DNA from: Bugulina stolonifera | Lineage: Eukaryota; Bryozoa; Gymnolaemata; Cheilostomatida; Bugulidae | DNA: 64,000 nucleotides | Direction: 5' to 3' | Assembly: GCA_935421135.1 (NCBI GenBank) | Contig: OW285187.1 | Span: forward strand, 11,185,929-11,249,928 | Shown here: positions 46,620 through 58,559 of the stretch, piece after piece | Numbering within the stretch: position 1 is the stretch's first letter | Layout of the letters: every line of letters starts with the position of its first letter | The notes under the pieces: generated by a model | The model's database searches: none | Told to the model about the DNA's origin: nothing | What the model saw: the letters and a program-made list of their open reading frames with translations, nothing else | Program-made: the position numbers and the translations under genes

Positions 46620-46915
46620 TAAATTATTGTGTTCGGCTGGGTAGCTGAGGCGCAGTCGTACAATATTTATACAGGCCAGAGTGTAGGGGAGAGGGAGTAC
46701 GAACCGGTTGACCAGATCGCTGGTCCAGTGACCAAGCAAGGGGGCTAGGGCAAGAGAAAGTGTGTAGGTCCAACCAAGGCAGAACTTCAAACACATGACG
46801 AGATAGTGAGTTGACCAGGAGAGATTTCCGGGGCCCCAAAGGTACCGTCAGAGTTATCAGAGTCGGTGCAAGACCTGGCCGACCTGTGTTGCTCCCGGCC
46901 GAACCAATATGTTTT
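46620..46915 (-). other. GC-rich island, possible retroelement remnant
   Basis: Much more GC-rich than its surroundings, with sharp edges. The minus strand has two overlapping frames of about 60-70 codons (for example ending LRLSYPAEHNNLIK), and shortly beyond the frame the sequence becomes AT-rich (AATTTAATAAAATAG). The composition jump and the position of the stop near an AT-rich end resemble the 3' end of a truncated retroelement, but no diagnostic motif is visible. Confidence 0.3.
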
Positions 46916-47288
46916 TTTTTCGGGAGGTAGATTCATTAGGATCTGGGTAGTCTTTTGTAGAATATAGCTCAGATGTCAGCAGGGCTCTCAAGTTCTTGAA
47001 TTTTCCCCGAGCAGTTTGGATTTTCAGTGCTTGCTCGGGAGGTTTTCCTTTATTAATAATCTGCTCGGATTTTTGGATATTTTCTCACATTAGCTATATT
47101 TTCAATTGAAATACTTTACAATCTCCACATTAATCTTCAGCTTAGCTTGTGAGTTGCTTAGGGATTCTTATGAAAAAGCTACTAATTCTATCACCCAAGG
47201 GTAAGGACTGAATTACATGACGTATGTGCTGAGATTATTAGACTGTGAGAAATTACTAATGCTAACTCCTTAAAGCTATAGATATGTA

Positions 47289-47391
47289 CAATTGGCCAGA
47301 TATATAAATAAAGCTGTTGGTCACCTACATGTACATTGTACATGTAGGTGACCAACAGCTTTACTTATATACATGTATCTGGCCAATTGCT
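47289..47391. repeat. About 100-bp near-perfect palindrome
   Basis: Two arms beginning CAATTGGCCAGATA meet at ACATGTACATTGTACATGT. They pair throughout except for a 6-base insertion (CATGTA) in the right arm and one mismatch. Likely a foldback or MITE remnant. No gene overlaps it. Confidence 0.85.
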
Positions 47392-48318
47392 ATTAGAGTA
47401 ATGCTACTACACTGCTCACTCTGCAGTACATTGTACATGTGCTTGAATTTTCTGACTAACAAACTTGAGAGCCTTGTGTCAATATATACCTTATACTTAC
47501 CTAGAGTTTTCTTGCTTGTTAGCCTTCATACTTACTACTTGCCTAGAAGAAGCAACAGCCGGAGTAAGCAGCCAACCGGGTCTGTGTTGCGCAGATGCTT
47601 ACTACTTGAAGACCATGGTCCTTGCTCACGTAGCCATCCCTGTCCATCCTAAGACTAGAGATCTGGTCAATATAAGCACTTACTTGTGCTTGTAATTGGA
47701 GCCAAAGTCCTAGAGACATAACTAGCCAGGTCCCATGTAGTCATGGCCATTATAGTAAAGTGCTACTCTTTGCCATAACAGTTTTATTGGGGCAGTAGGC
47801 GGAAGACAGAGATAAGACCCATATAATGTCTATACTCATAATTCACTATGTTTACGTACTCTTGCTGCATAGGCTGTCTTCTGTTTTCTTTGTTACTCAC
47901 AAACACTCTCTACCAGTGCTAACCATAAACTATCCTACTTCTAACAACTGCTGCAAAAGTTGAAATCCTGGATTTCCTGTGTGGCTGATGTCGAAATTAC
48001 AATAGCTGGCAATGAAACTAATGCACCTGCAATATTTGTGGATGCCCTCACTACAACCAGAACAAAAAATTTCAGCCACAGCTGGTGTTTACACAACCAC
48101 CTGTTGCAAAAGTTTCCAGTCATCTAAATAACAGTGCAGGTTACCACTTTTCAACATGATTGATATAGCACGGTCCACATTTCTTCAATCAATGACCGAT
48201 TATTTCATATGTTATCAATTTTCAAAATTCATAGTTACATGTATTTTTTATAACTAACATTAGGTTTGGTATTGTCAGTTATAACATATAGATGGAGTCA
48301 AAGTATTTCTGGACTCAC

Positions 48319-48513
48319 CAGCTGTGCGTAGTACATGTATGTAGGGGTAGTGCTCTGTCTGTAGGTCCTGTTGTCAGCACCTTGATCTCCAATGTAGTAG
48401 GCTGTGTGGCGTAGGTTCTGGTTCTGTGGTCTAGGATATGGCAGTGTCGATTCTATTCCGAGGTCTACAACGAGATAGTTGTTCTGCATATATCCTTGCT
48501 CCTTAGTACGCAT
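48319..48513 (-). CDS. Putative first coding exon of an unrecognised gene
   Basis: On the minus strand ATG at 48513 opens a 65-codon frame that ends at a perfect donor (CAGCTG|GTGAGT). An in-frame TAA lies 12 bases upstream of the ATG, so this would be the true start. The product is polar and Tyr/Asn/Pro-rich (YPRPQNQNLRHTAYYIGDQG), without signal peptide or known motif. Downstream exons should lie below 48298 on the minus strand. A minus-strand segment at 48123-47941 has coding-like stretches, but I could not match phase. Function unknown. Confidence 0.35.
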
Positions 48514-49689
48514 TAATATGAGTTACTGGGTAGCATACGATCCACCTACACTCCACACTGTTGTAGTTTAGTTTAGTTTTTAGTGTTTTTGTTTTAATGT
48601 TTTATTTGGTTTTATGTTTCGTAGTTGCTTTATCATTTTTGTGTTTTCTTCTAGCTTATACATTTTTTTAATAAGTGCGTAAAAGTAGGCAACTCTTAAA
48701 TGTACTATTTTGATACTATTGGCATGCAACATATTTGCTTGCATGTATTACTAATACTTTTATATTATTACTCTCATTTACATCTCATTTTACTGCAAAT
48801 TGTTAGCTCATAAGTATTAGAATGCCATGTTTGCACTGCTGACCATCTTTTACTTTTAAGAGTTCTTTGATTTTAATTTTCATTAATTTTAAATCAAGTT
48901 TATGTGATATTAACAAAATATGATTATTGTATACATGGGTATTATGTAAGTAGTTAGTGAAACCACTTTTGAAAGTATTGGAAGCACACACCTTTATTGG
49001 TGACCTTTTGTGTTCTACATTGTAGAATTTCAAATGCGTTCAAAGGTAAAAACCAATCGTCACTGACTAACATAACTGATAATAGGTCCTATAGTATAGA
49101 CTTTGGTAGGTTATAATCTAGAATCGGAATATGTGAGAAATCTTAAAACTATGCTAATTTATTTACTTTGTCAATTGCTAAGATGAAGGTATGAAACAAG
49201 CACGGCAATAATGCTAAAGGTCGACACAGATTAGCGAATTTTAAGCCGTTATTTGCTGCAGAATGACGGTGGAGCAACAGGGCGTCACAAAATAAAACGA
49301 AGGCGCCGTTTTTGCCCAATATCAAGCTTGTTTGATATTTTATGCTTCCCTCTGGCTCTTGATTTACCAGTGAAGTTTCTACTGACTCCATTCCGAGATA
49401 TTCACTGGTGTGTTTCGGCCTTTCTGCTCTGTTGAGATAACAGTGTAGTTTCCTCCATTATACTATAGCTGGTAAAGTTTGCTGAACTAGTTGATGGTCG
49501 CCAATCACTTGCAGCTGGTTAAAACTAGTATGAACAGCGTTTTAAGCTCGTGAATCTTTACCAACATGTAAAGACTACAAAAGTGCAGCCCATGATTCCA
49601 AGCAGTCAATAGAATGTTTAGCTTTAGCCATAGTTTCTAGTCGAATAATATAACTATTAATATTATAATATCCTTTCTTTGTAGCCAGT
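48514..49689. other. Intergenic stretch upstream of the adducin-like gene
   Basis: T-rich at 48560-48790, then mixed. The adducin 5'UTR acceptor is at about 49683-49684, so its leader exon and promoter probably lie near 49100-49450, but no core promoter motif stands out. No coding exon recognised. Confidence 0.4.
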
Positions 49690-52600
49690 ATGACTATGCC
49701 TAGTCCAAGAGATGAAGAGGATGCCCTTGCCAATCTAAGCATAGGTAAAGAGGACCTCTATTAAACTTAGTGTTTATTATGTGTAGGTGCAAATGGTAGG
49801 AATGTACTCCTGAGTATAATAGCATCATGGAGATTATTCCTGCACTAGCAGCTTTTGTGACTAATGGCCCTTTTTGAAACAATGTTGCTAGTATTATGTA
49901 TTTGCGGCGCCTTGTCTGGAATTGATTCCCCAGGCAATCAGTGGTTAATACTGGATAGTTTTATAAGTTGTATGGTTAATGTGTTTAATAATGGAGGTCT
50001 AAAGTGATGCTATCAGTATTTTTGTTATTATTATTGTTATTAGAAGCAAATAATGTTGAGGAAATCAAAGGAGTGGAGAAATCAGTGGAGAGCGTTAAGA
50101 TGTCCGATGCTAAAAGGAAAGTAACAGAGATGTTGAATAATCAGCAGTTGAGAGAAGAGCTGATGGACTATATAGAGTTGCAGGTCTGTATATACTCATA
50201 TGTTTCACTGATTGCACAATGAACTATGTAATTGCTGTCATATCAATATTATCATATCTTATCATTAGAATATCCATTCAAAAAGTGTTTAGCACATTTG
50301 CAGGTAAGTAGTTAGTAGTTAGATGTATATCTGTGTGTAAAGCTTCTATATGGTAACAGGTTGTTAGCTAATGTTCCTGATGCTGAACCGCTAACCAAGT
50401 TTGCCAGATTCAGTGGTGTTTGATTGGGGAAAATATAAATGTGTTCCTCATTCTCTGCAGTGATATCTGTTAATGGCCATAAGTGTATCTTATTCTTATA
50501 ATAGTTTGCTGTTATATTATGTTTTAGTTGAAAGGTGGTGCCCATCCATCCTGTTTAGTCGCGCTGAGGCACGCACTTCCTGTTAGCAATAACTTCTCTT
50601 CGCTGGAGCATCGGTCAGTGTGTAAGTGCGGCTCATTCAATATCACATGGACATTTGTTGATATTACCTCGCTGTATTAATCAAATATATACTGTTGGAA
50701 TGGTGAATGGTGATTAGAGCAAATGTAACTAGAGTATTACTACATAACTTGTATTCTACCTCCTCTATTGCTCCTTGGTTCTCATCAACTTGAGTTGCTT
50801 TACCGAAATTCAAACAGAGGGGTATCCTAAGCTAGTGCGTACAAATTGCTTATTCGACTGTTCAAGACAAAGGGTTCATGCTTATTGAGGGCATACCAGT
50901 TTATACCAGTCTCACCTTTAGACCTTTCCCATGACTTAGATGTACGTGGTCATCTGTTCAGTGTTCACCATGTGAAAGTCACATAATAATGTTGTATTAG
51001 TAGCACTGCTCATGTTCATAAGGTATGAGTATTCCACAGTCGTAGCAATAACTATGTGCCCCCTGTGATGTTATTATAATATGTGCATTATATATTTTAG
51101 TCAATTGTAACTTTATTTCACAAAGAATAAATATTGTTGTCGAATTTGTCATATGTGTAAGTTATCATATTATTGCATAATAGATTATCATTGGTATTAC
51201 TGTATTACTGTCGTTAATAAATTGATAAATACTAGTTTACTATATTATGTTGACAAACTGTTCTAGGTTCTGGTCCAATAATACCCATAGCAGATATGAG
51301 GGGAGTCAACACGTCTGAATACTCCAAAGGTGAAAGGTTATTAAGATGTAAACTTGCCTCCCTCTACAGATTAGTCAATATAAGAGGTTGGATCTCCAGG
51401 ATGAAGGCTAATATAACAGTAAGTAGAGAAGGGGTCGGCATTTACTTGATTATGTATAATACACCGGTTCAGATTTAGTCACTGTGTCAGCATACATGTA
51501 TAAATAATTTTATTTTTATATAATATACATTATACAATAGGCGTATTCGGAAACTGGTACTGGTTCATATAGCACTGGTCTAACTATCCGAATGCAGCTT
51601 GAGCGTTCAGGCGTGACTAGTGCTTGCTCTGAAGGGAAATCCCCTCGCTAAGTGAATATATTTTATATTATTATTGCCAGGCACGCAGGCATGGGCACTC
51701 GCGACTCGACTCAAGTTAACTGAGCAACAGCTTTTCATTACTTTTAATTGACTTGTGCTTTTGTATTGTGTGAAAGCTGGGAATTGACTTTTACTTCTAC
51801 TCTCCTACAAAGCACGATGCTTGACTCTTACTTTACTCTAATCTCTCAGCTATCAATGATAATTCTATTGGTTTGGTGTAATTATGTAATAAGTCTTGTC
51901 CACCATAGAGAAGCTGAGAGGCTTATAGATAAACAGACCCACCATTATAATAAGTGCAAATTTGAAATAGCCTTTGTTCCTCAGAACTACTTTAACTGAC
52001 GGATCTAACACTAAGTATTACCTATTGTGTGTTGTCACACTTGCATACATCAGAAATTTGTGTTCTACAAAATTCCCATTGGTATTCTCTTTGACATACC
52101 GCTGTACTTTTGACTCTACTCTGACTCTAGCATTTTGGCACTAGTTGCTTGACTCTTACTTTACTTTTCAAAATGGCTGTTTATTTACTCTTACTCTACT
52201 TTTGACTTGCTTCATCCGATGAGTTTACTCTAAATTACTTTTTATCAATTGGGAATGTATACTCTTACTTGACTCTTGACTTGAGTATTTGTCTGCTTGG
52301 CACATGTCTGCAGGCACGGCTTGCCTTGCGTTATAGCTAGCGCTATATTATTAAATAAAATATATTGTTATTGCCGCAGATTGCTATTTATAAGCTTGCA
52401 CGGTGCAATATCCGAATACGCCTTATATCGACATGGGAGAAATGACTCCCAAACTGCTATGCACTTGGAGTTGTATTACCTTAATTCAGTAGCTGTAGAT
52501 CAAAGGTCGTATACAATCTGATGCTATACCAACGACTGAGCTCTAGCGACATAGAGCAACCAACTGGCATAATTATTACACGATTTGGAATGGTAATGCC

Positions 52601-55220
52601 AAATTAAGGGGAAGACAACTCAAACGCTGATACATAGCTATTGGAGTGAATAATCTTCAAATTGATTCTGAGCTTTTCGTACATGTACAATGTACATGTA
52701 TATATACTGTAGGTGTCCTTGTGTTCATGAGGAGGGAAATTTTGTGCAGGACCGTACTGTATAGTTTCTGTATGTACATGTAGTACATTGTATGTATTTA
52801 GAAGGGAATATACTGTGTCCAACTTTTACTGTACGGTCGGCTGACTGCATTGCTACGGAAACCGACTCAGTACAACTTGGTAGGGCCATGAATGCTTTAT
52901 TCAGTAGAAATTGCGACCCAGTTCAAAGTAAACTAAACACCCATATTGCATTTGAGTTGTTCATCATATTGCATGCTACTGACTGGATCTATTCCTATAG
53001 TGTCACTATTGTACTCAACTACTGTACTCATAGGCTCGAGTTCAACAGGACTCTTCACAACGTTTCCTCATCAAGCCTCACGGGATCCTGTACAAGGAGG
53101 TGACGGCAGCTAGTCTGGTCAAGGCAGACATTGAAGATGGAATTATAGACCGGGGCAATACGGTACTAGGTGTAAACCCTACCAGTTGTCTACTCCATGC
53201 AGTGGTGTACTCAGCCAGACCAGATATCAACTGTGTCATACAGGTTCAAACTGCCCAGACAGTGGCTGTAAGTGCTACACCTACTACACGTGTATTTCTA
53301 AACTAGTTTATTCAGCAACAGTTGCATGTTTTGGGAGCAAGCAAATAAATGTACATACATTCCGCCAGCTTTTTTATTTTTTATGCAGAGAAATTAGATG
53401 TATGACAGTATTTTCTTGGAGTTGCTCTTTCATGTAAGAATGTATTGGTAGAGAGGACAAATCCCTGTTATTAGCGATTAATTGTGCACCCTGGCTGCAT
53501 AATAAATACATGTACTATCTAATAGCAATCTGTCTACATAATTATAGTGTAACTGTTGACGCTGTATGAGGCTTATCATCTAATACTAGCTAACAACATG
53601 TGTATTTGTGTAGCCCATGTACCTTTGAGGTAAATGTTTACTGTATGTAGGTTAGTGCAATGAAGGAAGGACTTCTACCCCTATCCCAGGACGCTCTGAT
53701 GGCTGGGATACCTTGCTATATTGGATGTGAGGCTGCATGTATTAACCCTAGAAATAGAGAGGCAATAAAACAGAGTATTAGTGAAGACTGTGATGTCATA
53801 TTTATAAGAAACTATGGCTTATTGGCCTGCGGTCATACCATAGAGACTACTTGGCGGGTGGCTGAGATGGCTGTCAGTGCATGCAAGATGCAGGTAGAAA
53901 CTATATTTGTTGAGATGTATGCCACATGTATACCATATCATGTACAGTGTACGTACATGTATATCATACCATGTACAGTGTACGTATATCATATCATGTA
54001 CAGTGTATGTATACGATATCATGTACAGTGTACGTATATCATACCATGTACAGTGTACGTATACCATACCATGTACAGTGTACGTATACCATATCATGTA
54101 CAGTGTACGTATACCATGCCATGTACAGTGTATGTATACCATATCATGTACAGTGTACGTATACCGTATCATGTACAGTGTATGTATACCATATTATGTA
54201 CAGTGTACGTATACCATACCATGTACAGTGTACGTATACCATATCATGTACAGTGTACGTATACCATACCATGTACAGTGGACGTATACCATACCATGTA
54301 CAGTGTACGTATACCATACCATGTTAGTGTACGTATACCATACCATGTACAGTATACGTATACCATACCATGTACAGTGTACATATACCATACCATGTAC
54401 AGTGTACATATACCATACCATGTACAGTGTACATGTACCATACCATGTACAGTGTACGTATACCATACCATGTACAGTGTACGTATACCATACCATGTAC
54501 AGTATACGTATACCATACCATGTACAGTGTACATATACCATACCATGTACAGTGTACGTATATCATACCATGTACAATGTATGTATACCATATCAAGTAC
54601 AGTGTACATATCTCTGGGTATTACAGATGCGAATGGCTTCCTCTGGGCTAGATAACCTCACACTTCCGAGTGACGAGGCAATAGCAAAAGTAAGAAATCA
54701 TAACCACTCCAGCGCAGTGAATGCAGAGTCTTCTGTACAATGGGAAGCTGGTGCTCTGGAGTTTGAAGCTGAAATGAGAAAGTTAGACAACATGGTGAGA
54801 TGTTTGATAACTTAAAACTCCTGTAACTCTCTGAAATTGGTATTTCTCATACTCTACATGTCCAGGAAAGAGACCGACCTTTTACTATCAGGTGTGCAAG
54901 ATCATGTGACGAAGCCAAGCGCGTTAAATTGAATTGTCAACTGTTGAACTTCAGCATTCTATGACTAACATGGCCCATCAGTCTGTTGTCATGGCTCCCA
55001 AATTAAAATATTTTTTTCTCTGAATTTTCTGCAATGTCGTAATCTGGTGAATAATACAATAATACTCTACTAACGACACTCACTAGTCACTATACATGTA
55101 GCATAGCAGGTATATGTATAACATAATGTAGATTAGCTATTTTTACATTAGAGGTATAATAAATATGTTATTTTGTAGGGATATAGAACTGGATACGTTT
55201 ACAGAGCTCCAGCTGTTTGA
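49690..55220 (+). CDS. Adducin-like protein consisting of head domain only
   Basis: Adducins cap actin filaments and link them to spectrin. Exons: 49690-49744, 50044-50183, 50528-50621, 51267-51418, 53034-53267, 53651-53893, 54627-54794, 55179-55220; all phases agree, about 375 aa. Recognisable head-domain stretches: ADMRGVNTSEYSKGERLLRC, CKLASLYRLVN, KPHGILYKEVTAASL, the class II aldolase-like core (NYGLLACGHTIETTWRVAEM) at about residues 150-305, and the closing MRKLDNMGYRTGYVYR. In vertebrate adducins this last motif is followed by a neck and a long basic MARCKS-like tail. Here TGA follows eight codons later, so spectrin/actin-binding tail functions should be missing. The third exon (94 bp) is the least certain. 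A 25-bp satellite fills the intron before exon 7, and a TIR element lies in the 51419-53033 intron. Confidence 0.85.
51539..52423. mobile_element. Non-autonomous TIR DNA transposon in an adducin intron
   Basis: The ends are inverted copies of AGGCGTATTCGGA (51539-51551 and 52411-52423). Subterminal regions share an AATATATTTTAT / ATTATTGCC block in inverted order. The interior is a degenerate TTGACTCTTACTTTACT repeat without transposase coding. A target duplication is not clear (ATA on the left, TTA on the right), so the superfamily is left open. Confidence 0.65.
53921..54612. repeat. 25-bp satellite in an adducin intron, about 27 units
   Basis: A unit of 25 bases, ATACCATACCATGTACAGTG plus TACGT, with few variants. 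It contains no stop in several frames, which produces artefactual frames of up to 331 codons; one continues in frame into the exon at 54627. The array ends about 15 bases before that exon's acceptor. Confidence 0.95.
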
Positions 55221-55336
55221 GTACACATTGCTGTTGGTATACCTCTAGGTAGGTGTACATGTTTACTGTACAATGTGCAGGGTATGCACACATATGTTGC
55301 TGTGCAGTGTGCTGTGACAGTTATGCATTTTATAGT

Positions 55337-55700
55337 GCCATTCTTGGGCTTTAGGAATGGGAATTGTCACCAGTGTCCTGGATAGAAATGACCCCTTATT
55401 TGATCCATTATGATGTTCTGTTAAAAAAACTCCTCGGCCGTGACCAGTCCCTTGCAGGGCCTGCCAGGTGCCAGTACTGGCCAACTCCCTGTGGGAAAGG
55501 CCCAGATGACACGGCCTTTTTTGGCAGGGATAGAGGAGTTGCCTTGAAACCATGCTGGCTTGCATGACCCCAATGACTTTTATATGAGGCACAGGAGCAA
55601 TTGTGGCTGGGTGCTCTCCTAATACCACCGTGACTGGGATTCGAACCTGGAACCTTCAGCATGAAAGCTCAGCATTCTAACCACTCAGCCACGCGCTCTC
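55337..55700 (-). repeat. tRNA-derived SINE with intact pol III promoter
   Basis: Reading on the minus strand, a tRNA-related head at 55700-55630 has a perfect box A (TGGCTGAGTGG) and box B (GGTTCGAATCC). It is followed by a GC-rich body of about 290 bases that contrasts with the AT-rich surroundings. The 3' boundary near 55337 is estimated from the composition change; flanking duplications were not found. Frames of 67-121 codons on both strands inside it are by-products. Confidence 0.7.
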
Positions 55701-56702
55701 TATGATACTATGTTATTTATGGTTATAATAGTACGCTGTAGAAGTTATCTGATTATCCAAAATTGAAACTATCTGGAATTTTTTGGTCTCTGATAAAATT
55801 GGTTACCAGATGAAATTTTCTACTAGAAAGTAGTGTAAACATGTTTGTAATCAGAGGGATTCGTCATATAAAATTGTAAATGAATTCACAGTTTTCTTTT
55901 GTTTTGTTTCTCTTATTTGTATGATTTTTAAATAATATATGGTCATTTTTTACAGGTAGAAGAATATTTAGGAATGGAGAATATATTTCATTATGAGAGT
56001 CTGGGATAAAGCTTTATTATAATATACACTAAACGTTTGTATTCAAGTGCAGAACTGTTACAGTATTTGTGGTTCAGGTTCTTGAGATTGTTTTCTGAAG
56101 AGCGTTACATTTATTGAAACACACCAAAGTCACCGATAACTATTTCATATATAAGTTTAGTGCCACAGTTCTATATAATGTCTGTAATACATTGAGCAGG
56201 CATAAATTTGAATTTCTCATTTCTTTTGAGAGAGGATAACTTCTGATTATGATTAGTTGGAAAAGAAATGAGAAAGGACAACTCAACTTCTAGTTATAGT
56301 CAATCGCTCATGGGTGCAAATGGCAGTAGCTCAGTAATGTTGTTATACCATAAACCTTTACCATAATAGTATTAGGTCTATGTGTAATACCTATTGTATA
56401 ATTATGTCCTAATAGTTTGTGCCATGTACAATTTTACAATCTTTTAATTTGAATTTATTTTCAAATTATTTACTGTTTTTGTTTGTGAATAACCAGTCAT
56501 TTGATGATTTTTTTGGTTGAATCTCTTTATATTTTGCTGCTTTTTCAGTTGATATCTCTATTGCTAGTGTAATAAAAATTGCTAAAATATTTTACAGCTA
56601 CCAGTGTAGTATCTTCCACTTGGTTTACAAGTGCAACATGTAATATATTGAGGCTAAAATATCTGTGAAATGTCCAGGTACAGGTAAATTGAGCCTCTAG
56701 AC

Positions 56703-57475
56703 CAGAGCTGGCCAAACTGTGGGCCACATGTGGCCCACTTGCTATTTTTTGGTAGCCCACTTAAGCTTTGTGTAAAAATTGGCATTTTTAGTATTTTTAT
56801 TTGGTGCAGCAAACAAGATGAATTTATACAACAGAAACCAAATAATTGTGTCCCAAGGTTATAGAACTCTGCACTATGCAACATAAATAGAAATTCAACG
56901 CCTACAGGTACCCATACACCTACAACAACATGTACACGTCTTACAGCAGCACATACACCTAAAGCTGTATGTACAGCTACATGTACACCTACAGCTACAT
57001 GTACAGCTACACGTACAGCTACAGCTACACCTACACCTACACCTACAGCTACACCTACAGCTACACCTACAGCTACACCTACAGCTACACCTACAGCTAC
57101 ACCTACAGCTACACCTACAGCTACACCTACAGCTACACCTACAGCTACACCTACACACTCGTACACATGCACATAGACATCCACTTCTCAGAGCATTCAT
57201 ATTATGTGCAGTTAAAACATACTAGCTGTATAATAAGATACAGATTTAGTATGTTACTATTTTTTAATGCTGGCAGGTCAAATTATATCTTAATGCTAAC
57301 TTATTTGCTGTCCTCGCATGTCCTCTTTTGGATGAACATGCAAATATCAACAATTTCAGCTACTTAATTTTATGTTCAACTTTATTTAATTGAAACAAGA
57401 ATAAAGTGGCCCACCTCAAGTATGAGAATTTTATATAATATATGGCCTACTTCAAAATAACTTTGGCCAGCCCTG
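56703..57475. mobile_element. Non-autonomous hAT-type DNA transposon
   Basis: Terminal inverted repeats begin CAGAGCTGGCCAAA on the left and CAGGGCTGGCCAAA on the right (read inward). They are flanked by a perfect 8-bp target duplication CTCTAGAC (56695-56702 and 57476-57483), the hallmark of hAT elements. GGGCCAC / GTGGCCCAC blocks near both ends extend the inverted relation. No transposase is encoded. The centre is a 12-bp minisatellite. Confidence 0.9.
56984..57160. repeat. 12-bp minisatellite (AGCTACACCTAC) inside the hAT element
   Basis: The CTACAGCTACAC unit repeats about fourteen times, with less regular ACACCTACAGC variants from about 56905. As 12 is a multiple of three, each strand reads as simple dipeptide or tetrapeptide repeats; these frames are not evidence of a gene. 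Confidence 0.9.
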
Positions 57476-57483
57476 CTCTAGAC

Positions 57484-58436
57484 CATTCCAAAGAACAGAA
57501 GGCCTTCAATTGTTACAAATAATTTAAAACTGTGAACATTGTATAAACAATTCAGTTGGTCTGACCACAATGTGTAACAATAGAGTTGAATTGATACATA
57601 TTGAATGCACATGCAGCACTGATTATAAGTTTCATTTTTATCCAGTATGCAAAGGAAAGCAGTTCAATTTATTGATACTTTTAAATGATGAAGCCAGAAA
57701 TCTACTTGGTCTAGTACCTGTTATAAACAGGAGATGAAACCAGCTGGATATACCACAGCACACCATCGTCTGGTGAAGATAAAATCATTGGAGCCCACAT
57801 CCATATTAGCCTACTATAACAACCAGAGCTGCTAGCAGAGGTGAATGAATGTAGTAAATCTCTGCCAAAAAAAACCAAAGCCTACCAAACACTCCTGACT
57901 AAATACTATTCAGGAGTATGCAGAAAATCTTGGCTTGTCCACTGACTGTAGCACAATGGTTTTAATAATGAGGCATTCAACAACCTACATGAAATAGAAT
58001 GCACTATAACTACACCAATAACAGATATACATGTAATGAAATCCATAGAGCATACTTGCATAGGAGCAAGAGTGATAAAAATTTGGTGTCGTCTGCTCAA
58101 ACTCCCTGGACACAGCTTAGGTGTATATTATTTGAATCTAAATTTTCTCTGAAAAACAACACATTTATCGTCATCCATTTTAGTATTATTTGGTGGCTTT
58201 TAATATCAATGACAAATTTTAAGCTGTATCTTGTGTTTTATGAGATTGGATAGCATTTACGCCATAGGTAAAAAATTAGGACGGCTGGAAAATTGGTAGA
58301 GACAAACATAAAATGAAAAACTTGGAGGTGTCAAAATCTGGACACTCTTGGCAAGTATCATAATTATCTGACGTCGTGTAATGGAAAAACGACCATATAA
58401 CTTAGAGTTGTCCCATCTGTTTGATTACTTTTAGGT
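57484..58436. other. Intergenic stretch before the septin-like gene
   Basis: Holds no exon I can support. Several short frames of about 60-84 codons on both strands lack splice context or family resemblance. Confidence 0.4.
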
Positions 58437-58559
58437 TATCTATTGCCCAACTTTACTGTCGTTATTACGGTGGGCTAACGCTACTGAGTATGGTAGAGTG
58501 ATCGAGTGTTGACGAGAACTAAATACGATGCGATGATAGGTTACCTGAGTACTATTTAG

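Noticed and set aside
53660..54655. 331-codon frame beginning in an adducin exon
   Set aside because: Only the first part to 53893 is the adducin exon; the rest is 25-bp satellite after a GTAGAA donor, and it ends out of frame with the next exon.
55263..55662. Frames of 67-121 codons on both strands
   Set aside because: They lie in or across the tRNA-derived SINE and share no motif with known proteins.
55957..56008. A further adducin exon encoding the tail
   Set aside because: It has an acceptor and a short open stretch, but the preceding exon already ends in an in-frame stop and no donor lets the two join; probably 3'UTR or downstream DNA.
56654..57367. Frames with Val-Gly, Cys-Arg or Tyr-Ser-Tyr-Thr repeats
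   Set aside because: Translations of the 12-bp minisatellite inside the hAT element.
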